DNA from: Epiperipatus broadwayi
Taxonomy: Eukaryota; Onychophora; Udeonychophora; Euonychophora; Peripatidae
NCBI GenBank assembly: GCA_028023455.1
Contig: JAQFVV010000231.1
Span: 310,001-374,000, forward strand
Direction: 5' to 3'
Length of the DNA stretch: 64,000 nt
The notes under the pieces were generated by a model. It saw only the letters and a list, made by a program, of their open reading frames with translations. It was not told the origin of the DNA and did no database searches. Made by a program: the position numbers and the translations under genes. The first letter of the stretch is position 1, and each line of letters begins with the position of its first letter. Of this stretch, positions 48,986-59,879 are shown one piece after another.

Positions 48986-49175
48986 GTATATATATATATA
49001 TATATATATATATAAGTGACTTGAACTCTGGCTTTTGAGCTCTCTACAGATATGCATCCCATCCTATATAACTGGTATGCATAACAATATGTGGTCATGT
49101 GTATCAGTTATATAGGATGGGATATAAATTGTAGGGAGCTTTAAAGTCAGAGTTGTCCCTTATAATTATATTAAA
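48985..49175. repeat. (TA)n and short family B foldback without core
   Basis: After a (TA)n at 48987-49014, arms of about 60 bp: left TTGAACTCTGGCTTTTGAGC and CATCCCATCCTATATAACTG; right CAGTTATATAGGATGGGAT and GCTTTAAAGTCAGAGTTG. Between them is only TGTGGTCATGTGTAT-like sequence, so the ribozyme segment has been lost. The arms match family B. Confidence 0.75.
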
Positions 49176-49964
49176 TTTAGTATAGACAATATACTTATAT
49201 CTGAATATCATAGATATACTCTCTGTGCTATAATTACAGTTTTCATAAACAGTTCTTTGTTTTTCAACTCTGGTTAAAACTTCAAGCATGTACTGAGTAA
49301 TTGATGGTTGCTTGAAAAACAACTAGATGTCTATAATTGGATTCTGGAACCAGCATGGCTTTCTAGTGTCTACTAATAACTCAAGATATATCACATGATC
49401 ACAATATCTGGTTGGCACAGGGTGGCACTACTCTATGGAGAGTTTTGCCTTGTTTAACTCAAGATATAGTGATAGTCCTAGAATATATATATATATATTG
49501 TCAATTACTAAAAAAAAATTTTAAAATTAATATTATATAGTATTTAAAATTATAGATTACACTAAGCAGTAAAATTTTTAATATAATATATTTAATAATA
49601 AATATTGTGATGGTGAGAATTGTATCTACTTCTATAATTTTCTAAATTGTTTTTCAAAATTTTATAGAATTATTTTATATAATATAAAATAGCAAATTTA
49701 TTCAGACAGATAAAAATAGACTAAACACCAGAAATGACTATGTGACTGTCTGGAATATTTTATGTATAAGTACCGGTTTAAATTTATACTAATAATTAAA
49801 ATATTAAAATAGTATATTATAGAATTGGATAGAATTGTCACACATCATAATAAAAATAAGTAGTATGCATTTTATTAATTATTGTTTCAAAATTATTTTA
49901 AAGGTAATTAAATTATAATAGATAATAATTGATTTAAAAATAATAATTAGTTAATATTTAAGTC

Positions 49965-50120
49965 TATTATGTCATAATTTTAAAACTTTAGAAATTGTTT
50001 ATCAATCCAAGTAGGAATTGACCAATAAAAAATAGATCTTGGCAGACAACAAAAAATCGCGCTAACTAATTGTACACACGAGAAGAACAAAAATGTGTTG
50101 ACTCCAGAGCAGAGGTAAAA
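49965..50120 (+). promoter_or_regulatory. Promoter-like block of repeat copy 3
   Basis: A CRE-derived ATGTCAT (about 49969) and ACCAATAAA (50021-50029), then a possible exon ending AGAG|GTAAAA at 50114. There is no clear TATA box. It is more decayed than in copies 1 and 2. Confidence 0.35.
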
Positions 50121-50340
50121 TTTTAAGCTCTCTAAAAATTTTTTTTCTTTCTTCAATTTATTAGTCAATTTTATTATAATTTTAATAATATCTTTGAAAG
50201 AAACCAACTGACAATTTAAAAATCATCCGAAAGAATTTAGAATAAAAGTTTTTAAAAAGTTTTCATAATAATGTTTCACTAACTTTACAGTAACCTGCCA
50301 GTGGATTCTATCGAAGTATAATCGGAGTTTTCAATAGAAA

Positions 50341-50565
50341 ATGGATAGATTCTTAAACCCAAGTTGTAAATTTTATAGTGTTCCAAATATGTTAATATTA
50401 TTCGTTGATATAGTTTATATAGCGTATCACTATGAAAGATGCTTTCGTGCATATAAAATCAATGAAAGGACATTGTGCGCAAAGTTAATGAATATAATGG
50501 AAAATAAAAATAAGTATTATTCATATAAGAATAAATGGACAAAAGGAATTTTAATATTGAAATAG
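50341..50565 (+). CDS. Candidate small ORF in repeat copy 3 (74 aa, doubtful)
   Basis: It starts ATGGATAG 40 bp after an acceptor-like AG (50300-50301) that closes a possible 187-bp intron beginning GTAAAA at 50115. A hydrophobic stretch (MLILFVDIVYIAY, residues 17-29) is followed by a basic, Tyr/Lys-rich end. No known domain. It shares start position and M1, D2, N6, C9, Y12 with the copy 2 frame at 18137. It could be a decayed or fast-evolving small protein, or chance. Confidence 0.2.
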   Translation: MDRFLNPSCKFYSVPNMLILFVDIVYIAYHYERCFRAYKINERTLCAKLMNIMENKNKYYSYKNKWTKGILILK

Positions 50566-52856
50566 TTTGAGTTGCTTTCTTTAAGATGACTGGAGAAAAT
50601 ACTCTAGAAAAGAGTTAAAGATCAGAAGTAGTGTCTATAAAATAATAATACATGAAAATGAAGTTTATATTTTACAGAAGAGAAATATAAAATATTGGAT
50701 CCATGGAAAACGCAATTGGTACCGTAATTATTAAATCATTGTAATTTAACTAGAAGTAAAGATGCATCAACGCGCCGAGGTAATATTCGCCAGAACATTT
50801 TAAAAGCTTCATGGGATAACTAAATAAAATGTTTTCTAATAATTTTGAATTAAACATTAAAACTAAAGATCATCTAAACAGTTTATTAAATGAACTAATT
50901 TATTTAAAACTTTAATCAGCAGAAAGGAGAACATTCGGACAAAAGAAGAAATAATAAATATTATGGGACTAACCAAGATTTACCGTCAGAAAAATATGTG
51001 ATTATGATTTGAATTATTTTCTTTACTAATCTAAGTTAAATATTAAGTTTTAGATAGCGATAGGGAAAACAAAATACATTAATTCATAATATAACATTAT
51101 ATGAAATAATATGTTTTGATTTTGAATTTTAAAATAAAATTGTATGTATGTGGAAATATGTATATTTGCAATGCTCGAAGAGAAAGAAGCCTACTACAAA
51201 CTCTGATAGGAAGATAAAGATTATTTTGGTAACATTTATAATTATTAATGATATATAATGTATGTTTTATTTAGTTAGATCAACGGAGAATCGAATGAAT
51301 GTAACGTAAAAGTTTTATTGTTATTATTGTTGTAAAACGCATTTTTTGAAAACAACACTTTAAAACACTTTGAGATGTGATTAGATTTTTAAAAAATATG
51401 CATACGATAATCATTTTATGTGTTATTAATATAGTTCAATATAACCGATGGTTATGTGATATTTTCTATTAATTTTCCGATTGGGATATTTAATGTTATT
51501 TTAACAAAATGTAGATATTGAACCTACAGTGTAATAAAGCAAGACAAATTGTTCTTATGGAATAGGGAGATGTTTTTATATTAGCGAATTTTGTTTATTG
51601 TTTTAAAAAGTAGTTAGTATTTTATCGATGTTGGATACAGTAAAAATCTTGAGAGATAGTTTGGGTAGTGACTTGGTAGTACGTGGTGATTCGGAAACCA
51701 AGAGGATGTATTAAAAACTAGGATGCTACAGGGGATGAAATAATAAATAGTTTTAGATGTTAATCAGCGTAGTTAACAAAGCCCTACGACTGGTACACAC
51801 TTTGTCTTGGACAGTGGTATTTTATATATTTTCTTGTGAATCGTACTTGATGTTTGGTAAAGCTGAATAAATAGCTGCCACATCATGCTTATCGCCAAGG
51901 TTATTAGACAAGGAATGTCGGACCTATTCACACTGTTCCATACATTTTTTGAAGTATATTGCGGAGAAGTTATCTATCTATCTTCCCGATATCCTATACA
52001 TCTTTCGCTATCTTTATCTGTATTTCTTGCAACTACATCGTTATATGATAAGTCTATTAAAAGGCAAACAATAGATATTCTAGAATGTATGTCATGCTAT
52101 TATTTGGAATAAAATAGTTAAGTGTTAACGAAGAGTAGATTATGATTATTGAAAGAAAGATGAAAATATCATAAGAAGGGAAGGAGTTAGATAATTATTT
52201 TAATTCTTTTTTTAAGAAATGAACTATAATTTTATAAAAGTATATCCAAATAGAAATATACAAAAATATTAAATATAATTTCACGTTTTCTTATTGTTAA
52301 TTATATTTTAAAAAATATAAGTATTGCATATTTAAAAAAATACAATAACATTCGATAATTATAGTATATGTGAAAATGTAACAGGTGATAATTAAACCCA
52401 TGTTATAATATTATACATGAGCATGGCTTATGGAATAAACGTATTATAGTTTACGAGTATTGGAGAACAAACGTTAAAAGTAATAATAATATTTGAATAA
52501 TATGCGGAGTGACTTATATAAAGTTACAAGAAAAATGTAATTTTCTTTTTAAAAACCATATTGATTGTAGAATTATGATTTTATAAATGATGTTTATCCA
52601 CATAGATAATTTATAATATAGTAACTTTAATATTAAAAGGTAAAGAATGTTGTTACCCATAAAATAGTTAAAATAAGTGATATGATAAACCTAATAATAA
52701 ATAACTAAATAACTTTTAAAAGGCATAATAAGTTTAATTAACGATAAAAGAAATATAAATGTATATAATTCAGTTATTGTAGTGTAAAGAAAATTGAGGA
52801 TATCCTTGTAAATAGATGTAAATAGATTTGTTTTATTTATTTATTTTATTGATGTT

Positions 52857-52910
52857 AATAAAATTTTAAAATTTGTTTATTAAAACTTGTGTCTGAGTTT
52901 TGTTTTCTCT
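52857..52910 (+). terminator. Poly(A) signal of repeat copy 3
   Basis: AATAAA at 52857-52862, then a GT-rich ACTTGTGTCTGAGTTTTG about 25 bp downstream, matching the position and sequence of the copy 2 signal. Confidence 0.5.
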
Positions 52911-54084
52911 ACATCATTGCATGAATTCACAGAGTATGTTCACAATAATTAAACTAAGTATATGATTGTTGCACAAAAGATAAATAGAGAAGTATGTTTA
53001 ATCTTAAATATTTATTGATGTTCTTGTAATTAAATAATTATAAAATTGCATTGCGTTACTGGTCATCAATCCATTATCATAATATTTTGCTAAATTATAT
53101 GCTATTAGTTGCCACTTGCTTTGTTTATCAAATTATCTAAACACTGCCACTTATTAATTTATTTTATTACTTAAAGATAAAAAAAAAAGGATATTAGGTT
53201 ATTAACTAATTTATTACTGTTGTAAAATTGCGATGAAAGAAAAGCTGTACTAGTTGGATTAAGCAATAAAGATTGTGATTATTATTGTTTTATTATTAAT
53301 CTAATTTCAGAGTAGTAGATTATGACATAAAATCCCGTATCATATTTTGCTACCATAGGTTATTAACATGCCAATAAATTTAAGAACCTGAGATTATTTC
53401 ATTTGAGCTAGATGATTATTATTATTGTTATTAGAGATAAAAGATTAATACTTTAATTGTTAAATAAGTCTTAGTGATTAGAAGTTGCGGAAGTCATAAG
53501 AATACTATGTAGTTATTGTATGTAATAGTAGTATAAGGGGGGATAGTGTTCTTATGCCACTGAGGTGGTATCCGGTGGGATATTATCTCAATGTAATCTA
53601 CCTTGTCATCCGTATTTCCACTTCTAGTCTCATGAATTCCTGAATATTTATTTGAGTTAATTTAAAACAGAACCTAAGTTAATTTTAAGAAACTTGAGCT
53701 AGTAAAACATTTAATTGAATATTTCATTAATTATTAGAGCTAGAACCCGGTTAAGTGATTTTCACTATATTGTATTTATGTGGGGGAAGTGGAGATGCGG
53801 GAACGGGGCGGTTAGATTGGCCTGATACGTTTACAGAGGTTAGATTGTGGCCCTCAACGTGATTGGCCTGAGGTGTAGTGGAGCTGCACGCGAGGACGAG
53901 GTCAGAATATATATATATATATATATAAGATAATTCTAGATAGATATGGATAAAATGAAAATGGTCTTAAATAGCCCACTATTAGACAAATAACTTTGCT
54001 GAATCCTATCAGAGAGAACACATTCTACTAAAAAACTTTCATTTAGCTATCTATTAGCAATTTCTTTCCAATCTCATTAGGTTT

Positions 54085-54260
54085 ATGATATGTAGTGTAA
54101 TAATTAGTAATCAATAGATGCCTGTAGGTAGTGTTTAACAAATCCTATCTAGATATCTGTAGACCAGTTTCTAGCTTAAGGCTTTCATTAGGGAGGAGCA
54201 CTTGGATACTTTGGATTTAATGCACTTTTATTCCAGCAACCATCTTTTACTTTCTTGTTA
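54085..54260 (-). repeat. Family A copy with near-intact ribozyme-like core
   Basis: On the minus strand: CTAATGA (complement 54185-54191), AAGCC-TTA-AGCTA, GAAA (complement 54168-54171), CTGGTC (GTC complement 54162-54164), TACAGATATC. One base (G to A) differs across the three core blocks. Stem I has lost most pairing (GCTCCTCC against TACAGATA). Confidence 0.6.
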
Positions 54261-54299
54261 TATGATGCAGCTGCAAGCCTTATATTTTTTTTAATCCAA

Positions 54300-55660
54300 G
54301 AAAATTTGCTTGCAAAGTTAAGTAGATCTGAATCCAGTTTCTACATATCATAAGTGATATCAGTTTTTTTATTAATCTTAGGCATATTTATTCTTTGGCC
54401 AGAATTGGTGTTAAATCATTACCACAATATATGATCTACAAAACATCACATTACCTTTGTTTGTTTATTTTGCTATCTATTGGCAAATTCTTCCTTTCTT
54501 ACTATATATTTGCACCATCTAATATTAGTTACTAAAGTTTACACGAGATGGTATAAAAGTATTGAGATTAAAAGAAAATTGCTAATAGATTGTTTGTAAA
54601 TTGATAATGTGTAAGTGAAGGACAGATGATATTTTGTAGATCATGCAATGTCTTAGTGGTAACTTCCATTACACTTTTCTCAACTGACATGTAGTTAAAA
54701 AACAGGTACTATTTGCTGACCAAATTTTGAATGGTCAGTAGTTTAGGAGATGAGGCACTGGAGCAATTAAAGAAACAATTTGAGCTTCATCCAGAAACCT
54801 TTAGCTCTTAACTCTGTCAGTCTATAACTGTGCCAAATGACACAGGGAAGTGTAACAACATTGTGGTAGAATGATAAACACAAAAGATTCAAGCTCTCAC
54901 TTTTAGTGCTCAAATACTATATGGTCTCTTCAGCAATTGAATGGCTACTGAGATGCTTATGCACAGATTGATGTAATAAGTATAAGATTATTTTGTAATC
55001 TCAGCCAACTGACAGAATTTCCAATTTCACCAGAATTCAAACTCTATTCATACACACAATAAAACCAATAGGTGCTTTAGGATCAGCAATTCATACTGCT
55101 AATTTATTAATCTGGAAGAAGACCAATAGACATTTAGCATCCATAATTTCTTAAAATTACAACAGAGGCCTCTGAAGTAAAGTAAATAAATAAAAAAAAT
55201 AATTGAATGGTTTATTGCTTAGGAGTTTTTAAGAAGTTTGAGCATAAGAGGTGTAAAAGCTGGGCTGTGATCCATGGGCTTTGAAAATCGGTCACTCTAC
55301 TATTGCAAAAAACTATACAGGGCTTAAAGTAAAGTGAACTTTTGCTCACAGTGCAAGAACTGAAAGTAAGTAAAGAAAGTATATAATAATCTATTTAGTT
55401 TAAAAGAAACTATATATATATGTTCACTCAGCTGGTCTGAAGGTGGAGACAATGAAAGAGATATTGAATTCTATCTCTCTCAATGTTTTTGTAAACAAAG
55501 CTTGTAAGAAGCTATTGCTAAAGCTCCATCTAGTGATCATAAAATGCAAGCTAGAGCAAGTTATGAAATTTATAACTTGTTTTATTTATCATTTATATAT
55601 ATATATAATAAAAAAGAAAGACAATGTGAATGTAACATTCAATACAATTGTTTAAATAAT
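54300..55660. other. AT-rich DNA without recognisable features
   Basis: No foldback, RT or tRNA-like unit that I can support. A frame at 55443-55655 has no recognisable motif. Confidence 0.5.
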
Positions 55661-55664
55661 AAAT

Positions 55665-56125
55665 GTTATAAGTAAATAGAGGGGTTTGAATTTGGGATTC
55701 TTTGGACTACATTTGTCCTCCATTCCATCTCAAATAACCTACCCACTTGACCACATATGTGAGAAAAAGATAGATGACCCCCAGTATATGCATTTTTTAG
55801 CATGAAACACTTTTTATATACTAATCAAATACCCCCTCCCCCCCCAAAAAAAAAAAACTTGATCTGAACCAAGCCACTATAATTCTTTTGAGAATTCTCA
55901 CTCAGTGCTATTAAAGGGGAAATATATTTATACAGTTATACATTTTCAAAATGGCTTGGCTCAGCACAAGGTTTTTTTTGGGGAAATAAATATTTTGTGC
56001 AGAACCAGGACTCATCAGTTGGGTCAGATCGTAATCTCCCACAAGTATATTGGTTGTTTGAGGTGGAATCGAGGATGACTATAGACTAAAAAATTCTAAG
56101 TTCCAACCCCTCTATTTACTTATAT
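55665..56125 (-). repeat. Family B foldback (~460 bp) with ribozyme-like motif
   Basis: Left arm AAGTAAATAGAGGGGTTTGA and right arm CCAACCCCTCTATTTACTTA are inverted, and CCTCCATTCCATCTCAAATA is mirrored by TTTGAGGTGGAATCGAGG. On the minus strand the motif at 55992-56027 reads GACCCAA, CTGATGAG (complement 56011-56018), TCCTGGTTCTGC, ACAAAA. CTGATGA is intact, GAAA is lost and stem II is weak. Confidence 0.65.
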
Positions 56126-56129
56126 AAGA

Positions 56130-57225
56130 AATATTCAGTACACTGAATGAATAGGCTAATTACAAATACTGCCTTAGTAAATAATACACATACCCACTTA
56201 GTATTTAACTATAGAATAATAAGAAAGTGATTATATAGAACATTGTATATATAATTTTATTTAGCAAAATGTTTTTAACACCCGTGACCAAAAAAGCTTT
56301 TAATATTTTCTCCATATAAAATAGTTTCTTCTTCTTAGATACAGTTGAATGTCTTCTGGGAACACAAACAATAATTCCATTATGCTTTCGATTCACAAAA
56401 TGTCAATCAAGTTTACACGGAATGAGATGACAGGAAGAGAAATGTTAAGGAGATATAATTTATTGCCAATCATAATCACATCATTATCAAGAAAGAAAAC
56501 AGTGTTCAACTTTCAATAAAATGGATTATGTAAAATCTAATTTAAATAACTATGCATACATAATTATTCCTCAATATTAATAGGGCAGCACAGCTAGCCA
56601 ATCAGTGAGAGCTATGATTCTGGGTAACTACACCAAAAGTGCACTCAGCTGCATCTAAGATATGAAAAAAATATTAAGCCCTTTTTGGCCAAGGAAGTTA
56701 AAAACGTTTTGCAAAATAAAAATACAAATACAAATGAAAAAAGAAAGTAATATAACTTGAAAGGAGAAAGTAATATAACTTTATATATATATAACAATAA
56801 AAAATAGACTTCTGTTATATTGCAAAAATTGTTGTCATTGCTTCTACTAGAGGGCAGTTCAGTTACCCAATATAAATTAATATATATATGCTCTGCGCAC
56901 AGATAATGAAGCTATTAATTTATTTCAAACGCTAATGAAGTAAAATCTTAACTATTACCTAATATGACAATTGCATCAGTCTTAATGTCATTATAGTATA
57001 TAACATTATACACTGGAAGTATTTTATTTATATATTTTCATGGAATGAATCATTACTGGCAGTGTTTAAATTGAGTACACTCTTAGATGTGTCTTCAATT
57101 AATAATTTCAATTAGTTTCAAATGTCTTTAGGATAAATTTAATGATTGGTTTAAATATTCATTTTTTTCTAGCCTAAGCATTTCAGACATTCCACTGTAT
57201 AAAAAACGAGTGAGTGATAGAAGGC
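56130..57225. other. No recognisable gene
   Basis: AT-rich sequence with short TA tracts. An AGAGGGCAGTTCAGTTACC word near 56850 resembles the CTAGAGGGCAGTAATTATC at 22978 and may be the edge of a dispersed repeat. Confidence 0.45.
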
Positions 57226-57231
57226 ATCTTT

Positions 57232-57343
57232 TTTTTTCCGTATGTCATAGCATTGGCTGAGAGGTGAACCTGCAACAACAGTCTGCAACCAATTGCTTGC
57301 TTGCAAGGCAGATGCACTGACATCTCGGCTAACAATGCTTGAC
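57232..57343 (-). mobile_element. tRNA-derived SINE with 11-bp target duplication, copy 2
   Basis: The minus strand starts GTCAAGCATTGTTAGCCGAG and ends GCTATGACATACGG plus an A tail. Direct repeats AAGGCATCTTT flank it at 57221-57231 and 57345-57355. tRNA-like parts: acceptor GTCA-AGCA with TGCT-A-TGAC, A box TTAGCCGAGATG, an anticodon-like arm CTGC-CTTGCAA-GCA(A)G whose loop centre is TGC, and B box GCAGGTTCACCTC. Compared with copy 1 (22592-22694) the ends are almost identical and the middle differs. Confidence 0.85.
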
Positions 57344-57839
57344 AAAGGCATCTTTCTTTTAGCATAAAAATTGTTGCTTATGCTATGGTTAGAAGCCATT
57401 ACAATTATTTATTTAACAGTTGCATGCATATTAATATCAAAGTATTACATACATGATAAACATTAGATTGCACAGAGCTAGGTTGTTTATAAATATACAT
57501 CACATGATAATCACCAAAACGTACATAAACTATTTACCAAGGCAAGATTTATAGGTAAAGTTTAGATTGCTCTTAATATAAGCAAAGAAATCTGACATAG
57601 GATTGTAATAGACTGAGACTTTATCTTCCTAATAGTTTAAATAAACATCATTAAGCAGGTTAACTTAAACAACAGATTGTAGTTTTTATGGTTACATAAA
57701 CATTACCTTTTATTATGTGATACATATGTATATAATTATATACTGCCTATTGCTATACTAGTAATTATAAATAAAATAGAAAAATTATACAACATTACAA
57801 TATTAGCCTAAAAGAGCAAAATTTTACTAAAATTCCTCC

Positions 57840-58080
57840 ACAAATATATATATAAACAAACAAAATAGCTTTACCACCCATTCATTTTCAAAAACCAATC
57901 AATCTCATAAAGGCTTCCTTTGATGTTAAAGGAAGTTGTTTTTAAGTGAATGATGGGAAGGTTTTTGAAGTGAATGATGGGAAGGTTATTTTGTTTTGTA
58001 TATACATGTATGAAAGATGCTAAAGCAAGTTGGTTTTTGAAATTAATAATGGGAATGATATATATATATATGGCTGGTAT
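57840..58080. repeat. Foldback with a short internal tandem duplication
   Basis: AACAAACAAAATAGCTTTACC and CCATTCATTTTCAAAAACC at the left are mirrored by GGTTTTTGAAGTGAATGATGG and GGTTATTTTGTTTTGTATAT at the right. A 24-bp unit, TGAATGATGGGAAGGTTTTT-like, is repeated around 57948-57992. Confidence 0.6.
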
Positions 58081-58199
58081 TGCAATGTGATATGAGTTTC
58101 TATTTTATATACATACGTTTTTGTTCAATGGTGTAAACAATGCCTGGACAATAAAGTTTGATGATGAAATGATAACATTTGACCACCAGAAATAATATG

Positions 58200-58530
58200 A
58201 TAAATATATAATGAATAAATGTTTCTGTAGTGCAATTTTCATTACACAACTCTCACACAAGTTAGAGACTGGTTTCATTCCTTTTCAACACTTCATGGAA
58301 AGGTATAGTGAACATTGGTAAAGATATGTGTAAGAGATTGTGGTCTGGATCAATTGAAGAAGGCTAGTTCATCATGAAATGTGCATCCTGTGGATCGCAT
58401 CCCTCTTTCACAAATCTTTGGTCATATGTTTGTGGTTACATCCCTCCACAAGGTGTTAAAAGCAGTCCCTATCTTGCATGAAAGTGATATAATGAAAATT
58501 GCGCTACAGAAATATTATTCATTATGTGGA
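58200..58530. repeat. Family B foldback with apical ribozyme-like motif
   Basis: The left arm starts CTGTAGTGCAATTTTCATTA; the right arm ends AATGAAAATTGCGCTACAG. The arms continue inward (CAACACTTCATGG against CCACAAGGTGTT) up to the hammerhead-like segment 58344-58426, so a transcript would fold into a long hairpin with the ribozyme at its tip. Confidence 0.75.
58344..58426 (+). ncRNA. Hammerhead-like motif, family B copy at hairpin tip
   Basis: GATCAA, TTGAAGA for CTGATGA, AGGCTAGTTCATCAT, GAAA (58376-58379), ATGTG-type stem, then AAATC and TTTGGTC. GATCAA pairs with TTGGTC (one bulge) as stem I. Two bases of the first block are lost. Confidence 0.5.
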
Positions 58531-58679
58531 TAATCTCCACATCAATGAATGACTAATAAAAATTATTAATATACTTCCATCAAGTGGTTGGTGTCAAAGT
58601 TGTGAGAGCAGTAAGATTGACACTTATTATTTAAAGTGTAGTAATTGGTTATGTATGCATATTGAACAATAATAAATAT

Positions 58680-58925
58680 ATGTGTAAGAGATTGTGATCT
58701 GGGCCAACTGATGAATATTGGTTATGAAATGTGCATATTTGGGGTCATGCATCTTTTTCACATGTCTTTGATCATAGGATTATGATTATTACCCCTCCAC
58801 AATGTGTTAAAAGTGGATAGAAACCAGTCTCTACCTTGTATGAGAAAGGTGTAGTGAAAATTGCCATACAGAAACATTATTCGTTAAGTGGATAATCTCT
58901 AGCCTAACAGAAGATTAATAATTAT
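58680..58925 (+). repeat. Family B module with the best-preserved ribozyme core
   Basis: The module holds the ribozyme-like segment 58696-58776 and the right arm CCCCTCCACAATGTGTTAAAA to GTAGTGAAAATTGCCATACA. The left arm before it is replaced by an inverted block shared with 60110-60240. Confidence 0.7.
58696..58776 (+). ncRNA. Hammerhead ribozyme candidate, all core bases kept
   Basis: CTGATGA at 58708-58714, stem II ATA-TTGGT-TAT (58715-58725), GAAA at 58726-58729, stem III ATGTG (58729-58733) with CATGT (58761-58765) including two G-T pairs, and GTC at 58764-58766 as the expected cleavage triplet. Upstream GGGCCAA faces downstream TTTGATC, a mutated form of the GACCAA/TTGGTC stem I of the family. 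Every conserved core nucleotide is present. Stem II is only 3 bp and stem I is imperfect, so activity is uncertain. Confidence 0.6.
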
Positions 58926-58929
58926 TATT

Positions 58930-59390
58930 AGTTGACTATAATTTGCCATTTATTAAAAATAATTCATTCTAATGCATTTATTGAAAACAATGTGGCGGAA
59001 AAAAAAAAATCACTCTCAATTTTCTCATTAATTACCTTTTATTCCTGATTAGTCTATTTGCATCAATAGCATCAAAGAATTAATTTCCAAAGTAAAATTG
59101 ACATAATTTCATTAAAATAAATCTATAAAATTAATTAAACTAACTTGATTAAACGATCAAAATTACTAATTAATTTTTTTATAAAAAATACATTATAATG
59201 CAATCTAAATATGGAGATGTCAGAATGAATATGTTTTTTAGTAAAAGTTATTTAAAATGACTTTCTATTACAAATTTTTCTTTTGGCTGAATTTAACAAA
59301 ATAAGTATATATTTTGAACTGAACTCAAAGAATACAGCTTACTAGTCAAAATAAGAGTCATAGATAACATGACCCTATCTCTTAAGCGTG
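58930..59390. other. No recognisable feature
   Basis: AT-rich sequence, no motif or long frame. Confidence 0.5.
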
Positions 59391-59397
59391 TAAGTTA

Positions 59398-59501
59398 TAA
59401 ACAATGAGGATTGCCAATTCCTCAACAAGCTTTGTGGGTGCTGGCTCTGGCTAAGCATTTATCACAAAGCTTGTTGAGGAATTGGCAATCCTCATTGTTT
59501 A
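59398..59501. repeat. Perfect 39-bp inverted repeat (104-bp hairpin)
   Basis: The left arm 59398-59436 and right arm 59463-59501 are exact reverse complements, with a 26-bp loop. The arm starts TAAACAATGAGGATTGCC. It is GC-richer than its surroundings and has no mismatch, unlike all other foldbacks here. It could be a very young MITE or a small-RNA precursor. Confidence 0.9.
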
Positions 59502-59879
59502 ATAGATCTTACTATTTCATAATTAACATTAAACATCAATGCTCATCAAAGTTGAAAGAAGTAACTCAAGTTTCAAATATTAGATAAAATGGCACAAAAA
59601 TGATCAACAGTTTGGCCAGGGAGTCAGCAGATTGACTTTTGAAACTGTCACCTTGGGTTGAAGATTTAATACCTCCTTAACAAAGCCATGAACCTAATTT
59701 TTGATGAAAATCATTTGTCTTATAAAAAATTTACTTCAAACTAAATGACAGGAATCCAATGACAAGAAATTCAATATTCATGCACTAAAGATGCGAACAC
59801 CTTATATCATATTACCACTTTGAAACAATCCATTTAATCTTATGCATATTAATATTTTTTATTAATCCTTCACTGGACT

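Larger units (their letters stand above)
49499..53906 (+). mobile_element. 4.4-kb TA-bounded repeat, copy 3
   Basis: It lies between (TA)n at 49483-49498 and (TA)n at 53908-53927. It begins TGTCAATTACT, so it lacks about 40 bp present at the start of copy 2, and ends GAGGTCAGA. Landmarks follow copies 1 and 2: GATGGTGAGAATTGTAT near 49610, ACCAATAAA at 50021, AG|GTAAAA at 50114, acceptor-like AG at 50301, AACAAAGCCCTACGACTGG near 51777, AATAAA at 52857, AAGGGGGGATAG at 53535 then TGTTCTTATGCC. The last 150 bp (53770-53905) are GC-rich and include GTTAGATTGGCC and TTAGATTGTGGCC as an internal duplication, absent from the other copies. Confidence 0.75.

Noticed and set aside
57183-57399. Two overlapping minus-strand frames of 76 and 60 codons
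   Set aside because: They run through the tRNA-like SINE and its target duplications; the peptide has no independent support.
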